From contig CAYTVB010000008.1 in NCBI GenBank assembly GCA_964441735.1, positions 1 through 64,000 of the forward strand: 64,000 bases of DNA, written 5' to 3'. Position numbers and translations under genes: made by a program. The notes beneath the pieces were generated by a model. That model had not been told where the DNA came from. It searched no databases and worked only from the letters and a program-made list of their open reading frames with translations. This document shows, piece after piece, positions 9,452-18,134 of the stretch (position 1 is its first letter; the number at the start of each line of letters is the position of its first letter). The stretch is from JASMTM01 sp964441735 (GTDB lineage: Bacteria > Thermotogota > Thermotogae > Petrotogales > Kosmotogaceae).

Positions 9452-10201
9452 TTACATTTCAGGCCAGTCGCCGGCGAAGGGGTTATTGTCTGTATTTACA
9501 GGCACTTCACCTAAATAATGAACATTATAATCAATGTCAAATTTGAGTGCTCTAATCTTGACACCTGCTTTTTTAGCTTTCTGCAGTGTTTCCGAAAATA
9601 ATGGATCCCTTTCGAAAAAGGGACTGAAGGAAAGTGCATCCTTTCGGACAATAAGAAAGAAAATCCAGCTGACATAGCCCTGTTCTTTCAATGTGATTAA
9701 CTCTTCAAGATGTTTTGAGCCTCTTTTTGTTGGCGCGTCGGGAAATCGTGCGATTCCTTTTGAGTCAATGAGATTTACCGATTTCAGCTCAACAAAATGT
9801 TTTGCTTTTCTTGTTTCAATAAAATAATCCAATCTGCCATTATCCACAACAGGTTCATGCCTGAAATTAGTGATGTTACCAAAAAGATCAACACATTTTT
9901 CAGTTAACAACCATCTGAAGAGTTTATTGGGAAGCCTTGAATCAACACTGACCATTATCGGTATCTTATAAGGAAAGGTCAGTGTTTCTACCATGATCAT
10001 GTCATGTTGGGTTTTTCCGCCATCTCTTCTTTTTTCAATGATTACTTTTGTACCGGGGATGAGCAATTCTTCAAGTCTTCCCGGATCAGGAAGATATACC
10101 TTCAGATCATCGTTACAGTGTTCGACAATCGCTATGAATCTATTTGGACGTTCTTTAAAGATAGCTTTTTCCGGTTTTTCTATCCATTTGAATTTTTTCA
10201 T
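9452..10201 (-). CDS. sfsA: SfsA family DNA/RNA-binding nuclease-fold protein
   Basis: A 249-residue protein matching SfsA along its whole length: an N-terminal OB-like part (AIVEHCNDDLKVYLPDPGRL) and a C-terminal PD-(D/E)XK-like core (DYFIET...KHFVELKSVNL, FPDAPTKRG). SfsA was named for sugar fermentation stimulation in E. coli; its true role is unclear and nucleic acid binding is likely. The start is fixed by homology. Only six bases separate a TGCTATAAT box from the ATG, and no good ribosome site is visible, so the mRNA may be leaderless. Confidence 0.9.
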   Translation of the reverse strand: MKKFKWIEKPEKAIFKERPNRFIAIVEHCNDDLKVYLPDPGRLEELLIPGTKVIIEKRRDGGKTQHDMIMVETLTFPYKIPIMVSVDSRLPNKLFRWLLTEKCVDLFGNITNFRHEPVVDNGRLDYFIETRKAKHFVELKSVNLIDSKGIARFPDAPTKRGSKHLEELITLKEQGYVSWIFFLIVRKDALSFSPFFERDPLFSETLQKAKKAGVKIRALKFDIDYNVHYLGEVPVNTDNNPFAGDWPEM

Positions 10202-10207
10202 TCTTTA

Positions 10208-10216
10208 ATTATAGCA
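10208..10216 (-). promoter_or_regulatory. Extended -10 box directly before sfsA
   Basis: TGCTATAAT on the minus strand matches the extended -10 consensus TGnTATAAT. The start codon begins seven bases after the box, about where transcription should start. No -35 match is seen, as is common with extended -10 promoters. Confidence 0.5.
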
Positions 10217-10316
10217 GTTACGTTTTATGATTATTTTTCGTTTTTAGTTGTTTTAACCAGTAATCGGTGAGAAGTTATTTGAAAAATAGATTAACTAAAA
10301 AATGAGATTTGTCGGG

Positions 10317-10325
10317 TGTTATAAT
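10317..10325 (+). promoter_or_regulatory. Extended -10 promoter of the exported phosphatase gene
   Basis: TGTTATAAT lies 55 bases before the ATG at 10380. It places transcription start near 10332 and rules out the longer reading frame that begins at 10302. No convincing -35 element is present. Confidence 0.5.
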
Positions 10326-10379
10326 TATTCTGTCTTTTCAAATTTACTTTCTTTATTATTTAAGCTGGAGGTGTTAGGA

Positions 10380-11438
10380 ATGTTGAAGAAATTAGGTTTA
10401 CTAGGACTGGTTCTTGTTTTTGCAGCAGTTGTACTTGCTCAGGTTTCAGGAACGGTTGCAGAAGTAGACAAATATGGAAATGTACACACCAATATCCTGG
10501 AAACTGCTATGGAAGAAGCCGGTTTTGAACTGGGGGATATGCTTGAAGTAAGCTTCGATGGTGAAGTCTTTGAAGCACCCTTTGTTACTACCTATGGTGA
10601 TGTTGACACCGGTAACCCTCTTGTTAGGATCACGGGCGATCATGTGCTCCTGGCAATCAACTATGGTAATTGCTCAAAAACCTACGGTCTTGAAGTGGGC
10701 GATGAAGTTGAGATAAGTATCCTTGAAGAAGGAGCTTATAAAGAAGAACTTGAACTCAGGCATCTTGTAAGAACAGATAAGAGAGAAGACTACGAAAGCG
10801 ATGCTGTTTTTGCAAATTTCCGTGAGGTTACCATTGGTTATATAAAACCGGGAAATCTTTACAGATCATCACATCCTGCTATCGATGATCCAAGAGCTCC
10901 CTATGTGAATGAACTATGTAAAGAAGCTGGAATAAATACTGTTATAAATCTTTCCGATTCAGATGAAGTGCTTCAAGAAGCGTGCAGTATATCTGACTTC
11001 TACAAATCTTTGAATGAAAAAGGACAGGTCATTAACCTGAATATGGGCGTTGATCTTGCTAGCGACAAATTTGCTCACAACCTTAGAGAGGGGCTTCTTT
11101 TCCTCATAAACAATGAACCACCATATCTCATCCACTGCGTTGAAGGAAAGGATAGAGCAGGTATTACCGTAGCCATTCTTGGTGCTTTGATGAGAGGCTC
11201 ATTAGACGAAATCTATGAAGACTATGCACAGTCCTACGTTAACTACTATCATGTTGAACCGGGATCAGATGCTTATGAAGCTGTGGTAGGAATCATAGAA
11301 GGCATCCTTGAAAATATCAGCAATGGTAAGGAAATCACGAATGATAATGTAAACACTATCGCGTTTAGATATCTAAGAGATAAGGTTGGACTCACCTTTG
11401 AGGAAATCCTCAAATTACAGGAAAAACTTTATTACTGA
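10380..11438 (+). CDS. Exported HCX5R protein phosphatase with a SAM-hydroxide-transferase-like N-terminal domain
   Basis: A 352-residue exported protein. Residues 1-20 form a signal peptide ending AVVLA. Residues about 22-120 (VDKYGNVHTNI, FVTTYGDV) resemble the C-terminal beta-barrel of SAM hydroxide adenosyltransferases (DUF62), an unusual partner. Residues 140-352 are a tyrosine/dual-specificity phosphatase domain of the Y_phosphatase3 type with the P-loop HCVEGKDRAG (Cys253, Arg259) and an earlier YRSSHP motif. A possible role is dephosphorylation of an extracellular or periplasmic phospho-compound. GGAGGTG lies seven bases before the chosen ATG. A strong terminator follows. Confidence 0.8.
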   Translation: MLKKLGLLGLVLVFAAVVLAQVSGTVAEVDKYGNVHTNILETAMEEAGFELGDMLEVSFDGEVFEAPFVTTYGDVDTGNPLVRITGDHVLLAINYGNCSKTYGLEVGDEVEISILEEGAYKEELELRHLVRTDKREDYESDAVFANFREVTIGYIKPGNLYRSSHPAIDDPRAPYVNELCKEAGINTVINLSDSDEVLQEACSISDFYKSLNEKGQVINLNMGVDLASDKFAHNLREGLLFLINNEPPYLIHCVEGKDRAGITVAILGALMRGSLDEIYEDYAQSYVNYYHVEPGSDAYEAVVGIIEGILENISNGKEITNDNVNTIAFRYLRDKVGLTFEEILKLQEKLYY

Positions 11439-11455
11439 TATAATAATAAACTAAC

Positions 11456-11481
11456 AAAGCCCGCCATATGGCGGGCTTTTT
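11456..11481 (+). terminator. Rho-independent terminator after the phosphatase gene
   Basis: AAAGCCCGCCATATGGCGGGCTTT forms a GC-rich perfect stem followed by TTTT. It ends the phosphatase transcript and lies just before the end of the small minus-strand gene at 11501. Confidence 0.9.
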
Positions 11482-11500
11482 GTTGTAGTGTATATTTCTG

Positions 11501-11650
11501 CTATTTCTTGTTTTTAAAGAATTTGTCGAACATAAACAGCTTTCTCATGTGCATTTTGTTCTTTTCTTTATCCTTTGGATTCCAGCTGAACCAGAAACTA
11601 CTGGTCTTATTTTGCTTTCTTTTGTCTTTCTTTTTATCATCAAAGAACAT
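11501..11650 (-). CDS. 49-residue highly basic small protein
   Basis: A short gene with ATG at 11650 and TAG at 11501, preceded by a good GAGGTGA site six bases upstream. The product begins MFFDDKKKDKRK and contains FWFSWNP, then lysines and aromatic residues (FMFDKFFKNKK). It has about 17 Lys/Arg residues out of 49 and no membrane segment. I do not recognise the family. It is divergent from the peroxiredoxin gene. The clean ribosome site and lack of overlap with other genes support it as real; a nucleic-acid or membrane-surface binder is only a guess. Confidence 0.6.
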   Translation of the reverse strand: MFFDDKKKDKRKQNKTSSFWFSWNPKDKEKNKMHMRKLFMFDKFFKNKK

Positions 11651-11740
11651 AAAATCACCTCTATTTGTTTACGTTCTTCAATTTTAATGATATCATAATA
11701 ATGAATAGTTTAGAATGATTCTAAACAGGAGGTGAATTAT

Positions 11741-12217
11741 ATGAACAAGGTAAGTATTGGCAATAAAGTACCTGATTTTACACTTAAAAATGAAGACGGC
11801 AAAGAAGTATCACTATCGGATTTCAGTGGCAAATACGTAGTTGTTTATTTTTATCCTAAAGATAATACTCCAGGTTGTACTCTCGAAGCGGAAAGTTTTA
11901 GAGATAATATGAATAAATTTGATGAGCTGGACACTGCTGTAATAGGTGTGAGCAAGGACAGCGTCAAATCACACCTGAATTTTCACAACAAACTAAATCT
12001 GAATTTCAATATCCTCAGTGATCCTGATGCTTCTGTTCATGAAATGTTCGATGTGTTGAAGAAAAAGAAAATGTTCGGGAAAGAGAGCCTTGGTACAGTA
12101 AGATCAACATTTATCCTGGACAAAGATGGTGTGTTAATCAAAGAATTTCGGAACATAAAGGTAAAAGATCATGTCAAAGAGGTAATTGATTTTATCAGGG
12201 AGAATCGAAAAAAGTAA
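11741..12217 (+). CDS. bcp: Peroxiredoxin of the BCP/PrxQ family
   Basis: A 158-residue thioredoxin-fold peroxidase. The peroxidatic Cys46 lies in TPGCTLEA with the usual PKDNTPG before it and GTVRSTFILDKDG later. It reduces hydrogen peroxide and organic hydroperoxides using thiol donors. The second cysteine five residues on, present in E. coli BCP, is replaced (TLEAESF), so it may act as a 1-Cys enzyme. The start at 11741 has AGGAGGTG at the right distance; the GTG at 11732 lies inside that site. A shared terminator follows. Confidence 0.92.
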   Translation: MNKVSIGNKVPDFTLKNEDGKEVSLSDFSGKYVVVYFYPKDNTPGCTLEAESFRDNMNKFDELDTAVIGVSKDSVKSHLNFHNKLNLNFNILSDPDASVHEMFDVLKKKKMFGKESLGTVRSTFILDKDGVLIKEFRNIKVKDHVKEVIDFIRENRKK

Positions 12218-12260
12218 TTCAGCACTGTAAAACAAAGCAAAATACTGGCACTTAACCCCA

Positions 12261-12296
12261 AAAGGCTGCATTCAAAAAAGAATGCAGCCTTTTATT
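12261..12296. terminator. Bidirectional terminator between peroxiredoxin and nucleotidyltransferase genes
   Basis: AAAGGCTGCATTC and GAATGCAGCCTTT form a perfect stem with a six-base A loop. T-rich sequence follows on the plus strand and A-rich sequence precedes it, so it can end both convergent transcripts. Confidence 0.85.
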
Positions 12297-12315
12297 TTTA
12301 AAATACCTTTTGGTA

Positions 12316-13566
12316 TTATCCTTCATCCTGTTTATTCATGATATCCTTTGCCCGTTTGACCAGCGTTTCTTTTTGATTTTTTGAAGGATCATTTATTACT
12401 TCTTCAAGCAGTTCATTTAGAATATTTCCTATTTCAGGACCTTCACTCACACCCAGTTCCATTAAATCGTTACCATTTATTTCCAGATCTTTGATTGAAA
12501 GTGCAGGCCTGCTCTCCTTAATATCTATAAATATCTGCTCGACTTTATCAATTGTGTCAAGTTTTTCCTGTAAATGTATGGGTTCTTGAGCTTTCATATC
12601 TGCACGCCATACATGAAAGAACAATTCTGAATACTCTATACCATGCTTGTTCACAAAGCGCCTTACAGATTTTTTGGTTGCTTCAGGAAAAGAATCATGA
12701 TAATGAATCAGGTGTGTTACTGTTTTGATTATTTTATTGCTGTACTTTAGTCGCTTCAGTGTTCTTTTTGCGACTTTTTCACTAGCAATATTATGTGAAT
12801 AGAAATGACCAACTCCTTTTTTATCTACAGTCATGGTTTGGGGCTTTCCAACATCATGAAAGAACATGGTTAATCTTAAAACAATATCAGCAGGAGCAGC
12901 AACCATGGATTCAACAATGTGATTGGCTACATTTAAATGATGATTTGGATTTCGCTGGTCTATTCCAATAGTGCCCAAAAACTCAGGACAAATAAACTTT
13001 ATAAGCTTCAGTTCAACGAGATCAAAAAGAGTGTAGGGATTTGAGAGAATTATTTTGTTGAATTCTTCTCTTATCCTCTCAACACTGACGTTTCCTAACA
13101 GATTGTTGAGCTTAAGTATGGCCTTTTTTGTTTCATCTTCAATCCTGAATCCTAACTGCGCTTTGAATCTTATCGCTCTGAGCATTCTCAAAGGATCATC
13201 TTTAATAGCATTCTCTGCATTAACTGAGCGAATGATCCTGTTCTCAATATCTTTCACTCCTCCCGAAGGATCGATCACATTATTTTGTGCATCAAGAGCA
13301 AGAGAATTCATTGTGAAATCTCTCCATAGAAGGTCATCTTTTATATTCTCTCCGCGAAAGCTCGTTATCTCAAAGATCTCCCTGTTTACAACAATTGAAA
13401 CAGTCCCATGCTGAAGTCCGGTTGGAATTACCCTGTAACCTTCATCTTTCATTACAGAAAGGAGCTTATTCACCGGTGCTCCTGCAGAAATATCCCAATC
13501 CTTCGGTTCTTTGTTCAGAAAAAGATCCCTGACACAACCCCCCACCAGGTACGCTTCAATTCCCAT
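12316..13566 (-). CDS. tRNA nucleotidyltransferase / poly(A) polymerase family protein with HD domain
   Basis: A class II nucleotidyltransferase of 416 residues from the first ATG. It shows the head motif GGCVRDLFL...DWDIS with the two metal-binding Asp residues, the RMLRAIRF motif, and an HD domain (FFHDVGKP, VTHLIHYHD). It probably adds or repairs the CCA end of tRNA. The family usually has about 15 more residues before YLVGG, and these are encoded here in frame upstream (to 13620, including IEAKKILDALSK) but with no ATG, GTG or TTG. The only good ribosome site (AAAGGAG) lies before that extension. It is downstream of the DUF4203 gene. Confidence 0.88.
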   Translation of the reverse strand: MGIEAYLVGGCVRDLFLNKEPKDWDISAGAPVNKLLSVMKDEGYRVIPTGLQHGTVSIVVNREIFEITSFRGENIKDDLLWRDFTMNSLALDAQNNVIDPSGGVKDIENRIIRSVNAENAIKDDPLRMLRAIRFKAQLGFRIEDETKKAILKLNNLLGNVSVERIREEFNKIILSNPYTLFDLVELKLIKFICPEFLGTIGIDQRNPNHHLNVANHIVESMVAAPADIVLRLTMFFHDVGKPQTMTVDKKGVGHFYSHNIASEKVAKRTLKRLKYSNKIIKTVTHLIHYHDSFPEATKKSVRRFVNKHGIEYSELFFHVWRADMKAQEPIHLQEKLDTIDKVEQIFIDIKESRPALSIKDLEINGNDLMELGVSEGPEIGNILNELLEEVINDPSKNQKETLVKRAKDIMNKQDEG

Positions 13567-13644
13567 TTTCGAAAGTGCGTCAAGGATTTTCTTAGCTTCT
13601 ATATTTACTTTGAAGAAATCTCACTCCTTTAGCAAAAGTAAGTT

Positions 13645-14391
13645 TTACTCCTGAATATTCTGTTCCTGATGAGGAACAGGTTGTTTTTTCTTAAATATTC
13701 TGGATATCTTATAGATACACAGAACAACAACTATGACAGCCATAATCAAGAGGTGCAGTGCACCCAGATCACTGGCCAATTTAGTGACCTCTTCCTGGGT
13801 CAGTCTTCTGAATAGTGGCTCACCCTGAATAATTGACGTCATAATGAAAGTATAAAGTGATAAAACAATACCTATCGATCCCAATATTACAGAGAAAACC
13901 TGGAAAAATTCTCTGCTTCTTTTTGTGCCAACTATTCCGCCAATAATACCAACAACTACCGCAATTCCAACAAAGACATAGAATGCTGTGTCGCTTAGTA
14001 AAAACTCTGTAATATCGCCTGGAACGGCTTCTTTTGATTTTATTATTGCGTCAGATATCACTTCAAGCAAGAAGTACACAAGTCCACCAGCAGCGATACC
14101 CACTAAAACAAATACAGCAATTTTGTAAACCGCAAGAAATGCGATGGCTACAACGATGGCTATTATGTAGGGCAAAACATTCAACCACATATCGGTAAGC
14201 TCGAAACGTTCAGTAACCCATCTCATGACCAGTGGATTGATGTAAAAGAACCCTATTGCAGCACCAACTAAGAAAAGTGTTACAGATTCAAGAAAACGAG
14301 CTCCAAAATACATGAATAGTGCAACAGGAAGAACAATAAACCAGTTTTCAATAACTGCCTTTAGCAAACTATCCAAAAATGACAAGTCCAT
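13645..14391 (-). CDS. Multi-pass membrane protein of the DUF4203/TMEM198 type
   Basis: A 248-residue integral membrane protein with about seven hydrophobic segments (for example VLPVALFMYFGARFL, LPYIIAIVVAIAFLAVYKIA, FYVFVGIAVVVGIIGGIVG). Glycine-rich helices and the overall pattern resemble DUF4203. No catalytic motif is visible and the function is unknown. The C-terminus is a short basic-polar cytoplasmic tail. The next gene on the strand is the nucleotidyltransferase, whose ribosome site starts about 15 bases after this stop, so the two are likely co-transcribed. Confidence 0.65.
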   Translation of the reverse strand: MDLSFLDSLLKAVIENWFIVLPVALFMYFGARFLESVTLFLVGAAIGFFYINPLVMRWVTERFELTDMWLNVLPYIIAIVVAIAFLAVYKIAVFVLVGIAAGGLVYFLLEVISDAIIKSKEAVPGDITEFLLSDTAFYVFVGIAVVVGIIGGIVGTKRSREFFQVFSVILGSIGIVLSLYTFIMTSIIQGEPLFRRLTQEEVTKLASDLGALHLLIMAVIVVVLCIYKISRIFKKKQPVPHQEQNIQE

Positions 14392-14557
14392 AAGATAACC
14401 CCCTTTATAACTAAATTACAGCTTCAATCTATTTCATTCGATAACAGGATGATTATATCATGCAGCTTAAACCATTCTAAAGGGTTTTATATTATTAAAC
14501 TGATTTAATTTTATTTGGCTAATGGTTTGCGTAGCTATAATTCTCCAAAATTATCAA

Positions 14558-14971
14558 CTACACAGTGAATTTAAAATAACGCCACTCTGTCCACTCACAG
14601 TATCCGTTATCATCTTCTGCTCTAACTCTCCATCTGCCTGGCTGGGCACCTACAAAATTAAAATCATGGTAATTATCAGTTTTTTCCAGAACCGTTCCTG
14701 TGTAATTTCCTTCTTCCCAGTTTCCAAAATAATATTGATCATTAGGGTCAGTTGAATGAACCCAGCAATACTGAATCTCAACATAATACTTAACGCTTCC
14801 TGTAATGCCTTTCGCTTCCCATTCAAGGTGCATAGACCTGGGATAGTGGTTATAAACTGTCTTATTTGCTGGAGATATTAGTTCAACACTTAAAGGTACA
14901 TCTGTAATAACACATCCCAATGCAACAAAAATGACCCCTACTGCCAAAACAAACAATTTGATGTGCTTCAT
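14558..14971 (-). CDS. Small putative lipoprotein with a fibronectin-like domain
   Basis: A 137-residue protein with a lipoprotein signal peptide; the lipobox is VALGC with Cys20. The rest (SVELISPANKTVYNHYP, LEWEAKGITG, GRWRVRAEDDNGYCEWTEWRYF) reads like a single Fn3-type beta sandwich as found in cell-surface proteins. It is probably anchored to the outer face of the inner membrane or under the toga. AGAGGTGAG before the ATG at 14971 fixes the start; a GTG nine bases upstream lies in that site. It follows the 271-residue exported protein gene by 42 bases. Confidence 0.65.
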   Translation of the reverse strand: MKHIKLFVLAVGVIFVALGCVITDVPLSVELISPANKTVYNHYPRSMHLEWEAKGITGSVKYYVEIQYCWVHSTDPNDQYYFGNWEEGNYTGTVLEKTDNYHDFNFVGAQPGRWRVRAEDDNGYCEWTEWRYFKFTV

Positions 14972-15013
14972 TGCACTCACCTCTCTTTATTAAGATCACT
15001 CCTGATAATCATT

Positions 15014-15829
15014 CTATTCTGGTGAATAGCTTATTTTGTATAGATTTTTCGGATAGTGCAGGCTATATATTTTGCTCGTTGTTTTTTCAGACATATCATA
15101 TTTGAAAAAACCATTACCAAAATTCGAAACAAAATATATGAAATCATCCTCAACAACCATACCCGTTATGTGGAAAGGAAAATCATTATTAACAAGCGCG
15201 GGTGTAGCTATTTCAGTAAATTTGTAAATGGAAGCATCGCTAGAGGTATATACATAATAGAAACCTTGAAATCTGTCCATTTCTCCCAGCCATCCAAAAT
15301 CAAAGCTTTTAAATATCTCAAAAGAACTCTCTGAAATATTAAATCTGATAATGTTATCGTGTCCATCCTCAGATAGTAAAAAGGTATTTTCATCCAGAAA
15401 TAATCCACTAGCATACTGTAATTCATTATTCGGAGATTCATCGAATATAACGTTGTTTATATGCTCACCTTCATAACCGAAGAAATCAACATCATCTGTA
15501 TCGTTGTGAACAGAAGCAATTAACCCATATCCTGAGAAAATATAACCCTTAAGTGACTCATACTCATTTACAAGTTTGAACTCACCGGTAGAGTAATCGT
15601 AAGACCTGGTAAGTGTGAAAAGTAACTTTGCATTATCGTCAACGCAGAATTCATTAGCTTTAATACCAGTTGAAACTGTTCCATCTTCGGTAATCTTTAC
15701 GATATAGTTCCTTTCAAGCGCAAGGAATTCTTCCTTTAAAGACTCTATACCAAATACATTTATTGGACTCAGTAAAACTACAAATGCCAATATTAAGGTA
15801 GTTGCCAAGAGCATCGTTCTTTTTCTCAT
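15014..15829 (-). CDS. Exported protein of unknown function, possibly beta-propeller
   Basis: A 271-residue protein with a signal peptide (MRKRTMLLATTLILAFVVLL). The mature part consists of repeated short strands with aromatic and acidic residues (LFTLTRSYDY, GFYYVYTSSDASIYKFTE, DFIYFVSNFGNGFFKYD), a pattern typical of beta-propeller blades. No enzyme motif is recognised. It is upstream of the small lipoprotein gene on the same strand and divergent from nagA. Function is unknown. Confidence 0.55.
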   Translation of the reverse strand: MRKRTMLLATTLILAFVVLLSPINVFGIESLKEEFLALERNYIVKITEDGTVSTGIKANEFCVDDNAKLLFTLTRSYDYSTGEFKLVNEYESLKGYIFSGYGLIASVHNDTDDVDFFGYEGEHINNVIFDESPNNELQYASGLFLDENTFLLSEDGHDNIIRFNISESSFEIFKSFDFGWLGEMDRFQGFYYVYTSSDASIYKFTEIATPALVNNDFPFHITGMVVEDDFIYFVSNFGNGFFKYDMSEKTTSKIYSLHYPKNLYKISYSPE

Positions 15830-16042
15830 ATTACTCCCTCCTTATACTTTCTTGTTATCTACACGAATCAAGGTGCATATTAACCTTTGTAGATAATTCT
15901 TATTTTAATTAGAGTATAATTCCCAACCCATTTATTTATGCTATGTTTCCAGAGTCGATTCATCGAATATATGCCTATTTTTAAATGTAAGTTATAATGA
16001 AGAAGACAGGAACATTTTATTTAGTAAAGTGAAGGTGATTTG

Positions 16043-17137
16043 ATGATAATTGAAAACGTTCTTATAGTGGACCCTGAAAAAGGCAGCTTTACGGGTAACG
16101 TTTATATTGAAGACAAAAAAATCTCAGGAGTAGATAAAAAAGAAAGTGATCCAAACTATATTCTGATGCCGGGATTTGTTGATCTTCATACCCACGCGCA
16201 AAAAGGTATTGATACGATGTATGCGAATAAAGATGACTTTAAGCAGTGGGCGATGAATAACTTTGAGCAGGGAGTAACCACATTTCTGCCCACCACTGTA
16301 TCCACTTCACTAGAAAATATAGAGAAAATTATTGATAAAGTAAAAGAGCTTCCATTATCCATAACAGGGTTGCATCTCGAAGGTCCCTTTGTCAACTCAA
16401 AAAAGAAAGGAGCCCAGAATGATAAATATATATTTCCATCTGAAGGTCAGGAACTGGGCAAAATATTAAGAGAACCGGTAAAGCTCATTACAGCTGCACC
16501 TGAAGAAAAAGGGTTTGAAAAGCTGTACAAAGAATGCAACGAAAAAGGAATTATCGTTTCTTTAGGACATTCAGCCGGTGGCTACACAGAGTTCAAAAAG
16601 GCTTATGACATGGGAGTAAGAAAAATTACCCATTTTCCCAACGCACTCACAAAGTTACATCACAGAGAAATAGGTGGTACCGGTTCTTCTTTATACCTTG
16701 ATTTTGATATTGAAATAATCGTGGATGGAATTCACACCGTCCCTGAGTTTACTGATCTTACTTACAGGATCAAAGGTGCAGACAAAATATATCTTATAAC
16801 TGATTCCATGGCTGCAGCTGGCATGCCAGAAGGACAATACGAATTGGGCGGGCTTGAAGTATTTGTAAAAAACAAAAAGGCTACACTCGAGGATGGTTCC
16901 ATAGCCGGAAGCACACTTTTATTCAAGGATGCTGTTAAGAACTTCGCGATGTTCACAAACTGCAGCCTTCAGGAGCTTGTGAAGGTTTCTTCATATAACT
17001 CACTTAAAAGTCTGGGAATGTCAGATGAAGTAGGACTCATTGAAGAAGGTTATACAGCAAATCTGGTTCTCCTGGATAAGAACTACAATCTAAAACAAAC
17101 GCTTTTTGAGGGAGAAGTTGTTTATTCAGAGATGTAG
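16043..17137 (+). CDS. nagA: N-acetylglucosamine-6-phosphate deacetylase
   Basis: A 364-residue amidohydrolase. It shows the metal site HTHAQKGIDT, the second-ligand region LHLEGPFVN, LGHSAG, the THFPNAL variant of THLFNAM, and the catalytic Asp in ITDSMAAAG. It removes acetate from GlcNAc-6-phosphate to give GlcN-6-phosphate in amino sugar use and cell wall recycling. ATG 16043 has GAAGGTGA eight bases upstream; the TTG three bases earlier is less likely. No nagB lies beside it; the next gene is convergent. Confidence 0.92.
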   Translation: MIIENVLIVDPEKGSFTGNVYIEDKKISGVDKKESDPNYILMPGFVDLHTHAQKGIDTMYANKDDFKQWAMNNFEQGVTTFLPTTVSTSLENIEKIIDKVKELPLSITGLHLEGPFVNSKKKGAQNDKYIFPSEGQELGKILREPVKLITAAPEEKGFEKLYKECNEKGIIVSLGHSAGGYTEFKKAYDMGVRKITHFPNALTKLHHREIGGTGSSLYLDFDIEIIVDGIHTVPEFTDLTYRIKGADKIYLITDSMAAAGMPEGQYELGGLEVFVKNKKATLEDGSIAGSTLLFKDAVKNFAMFTNCSLQELVKVSSYNSLKSLGMSDEVGLIEEGYTANLVLLDKNYNLKQTLFEGEVVYSEM

Positions 17138-17147
17138 TTTAGATGAT

Positions 17148-18044
17148 TTATTGCTGCTGATGTTCAACGGAATCTAAAAAATCTGAAAGCAACTCAAGGT
17201 ACTTTTCCTTTTCCTCGAGATGAGGCATATGAGCACTGTTATCAAATAATACCCACTTAGAGTCTTTTATCCCCTGTGCCAGTGTGCCTGATACTGCAGG
17301 TGTTGATTCATCATAACGCCCACTAACAATAAGAGTGGGAATATCTATTTCTCCCAGTTTATTTGTAACATCCCAATTTTTCAGCGTTCCATTTACCTCA
17401 AATTCGCTACTTCCCCACATTATATTGTAGGCTTCATGATTTTTTGAAAATTTTTCAAGGGAACGCATCAACGGTTTTGGCCATGATTCAAGACGACAGA
17501 CAAATTTTTTATAATAAGCCATGATTGCTTCTTCATATCTGGCTTCATCAACCTCCATTCCCTTTTCGTGTTTCTTAATTACTTCCCGGTATTTTTCAGG
17601 TAATTCATCGAGTAGTTTGCTTGTTTCCTTTCCCCATAATGGTGCGCTGGATAATGAATCAGCGAGTACAAGACTTTTGATACCTGCTGGTTTATTTAAA
17701 ACGTATTCCAGTGCCAGCATTCCACCCCAGGATTGACCAAATAGATGAATTTCATTCAATTTAAGTTCTCTTCTGATTTCTTTGATCTCTTCTATAAAAA
17801 GAGATATCTTCCACTCGATAGATTTATCCGGAAGTTCCGAGTTTCCTGAGCCAAGCTGATCGTAAAATATTACCTGCCTTCCTGTGTTTACTATCTCTGA
17901 AAGTGGTTCAAGATAATCGTAAGTGAAATTGGGACCGCCATGCAGACATAACAGCGGATATTTTCCTGAATTTGTTTCACCAATAGTTTTATACCACGTT
18001 TTGAATCCATTAAATTTGATATAGCCTTCATAGGTTTCACTCAT
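17148..18044 (-). CDS. pip: Proline iminopeptidase-type alpha/beta hydrolase
   Basis: A 298-residue alpha/beta hydrolase of peptidase family S33. The oxyanion motif LHGGPNFTYDYL, the nucleophile elbow GQSWGGM, the acid in SGRYDESTP and the histidine in NSAHMPHLE are all present in order, with a helical cap between. Such enzymes release N-terminal proline from peptides; related hydrolases cleave other amides. It has no signal peptide and acts in the cytoplasm. The ATG at 18044 follows AGGGGTGAT. It is convergent with nagA, only ten bases away. Confidence 0.85.
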   Translation of the reverse strand: MSETYEGYIKFNGFKTWYKTIGETNSGKYPLLCLHGGPNFTYDYLEPLSEIVNTGRQVIFYDQLGSGNSELPDKSIEWKISLFIEEIKEIRRELKLNEIHLFGQSWGGMLALEYVLNKPAGIKSLVLADSLSSAPLWGKETSKLLDELPEKYREVIKKHEKGMEVDEARYEEAIMAYYKKFVCRLESWPKPLMRSLEKFSKNHEAYNIMWGSSEFEVNGTLKNWDVTNKLGEIDIPTLIVSGRYDESTPAVSGTLAQGIKDSKWVLFDNSAHMPHLEEKEKYLELLSDFLDSVEHQQQ

Positions 18045-18134
18045 AGATATCACCCCTAATTAATAACCTGTGCCTTAATTAAACATGAATTATCTGTTAT
18101 TAAAAAACTCAGTAAACGAAAAGATAAAAAAGAA

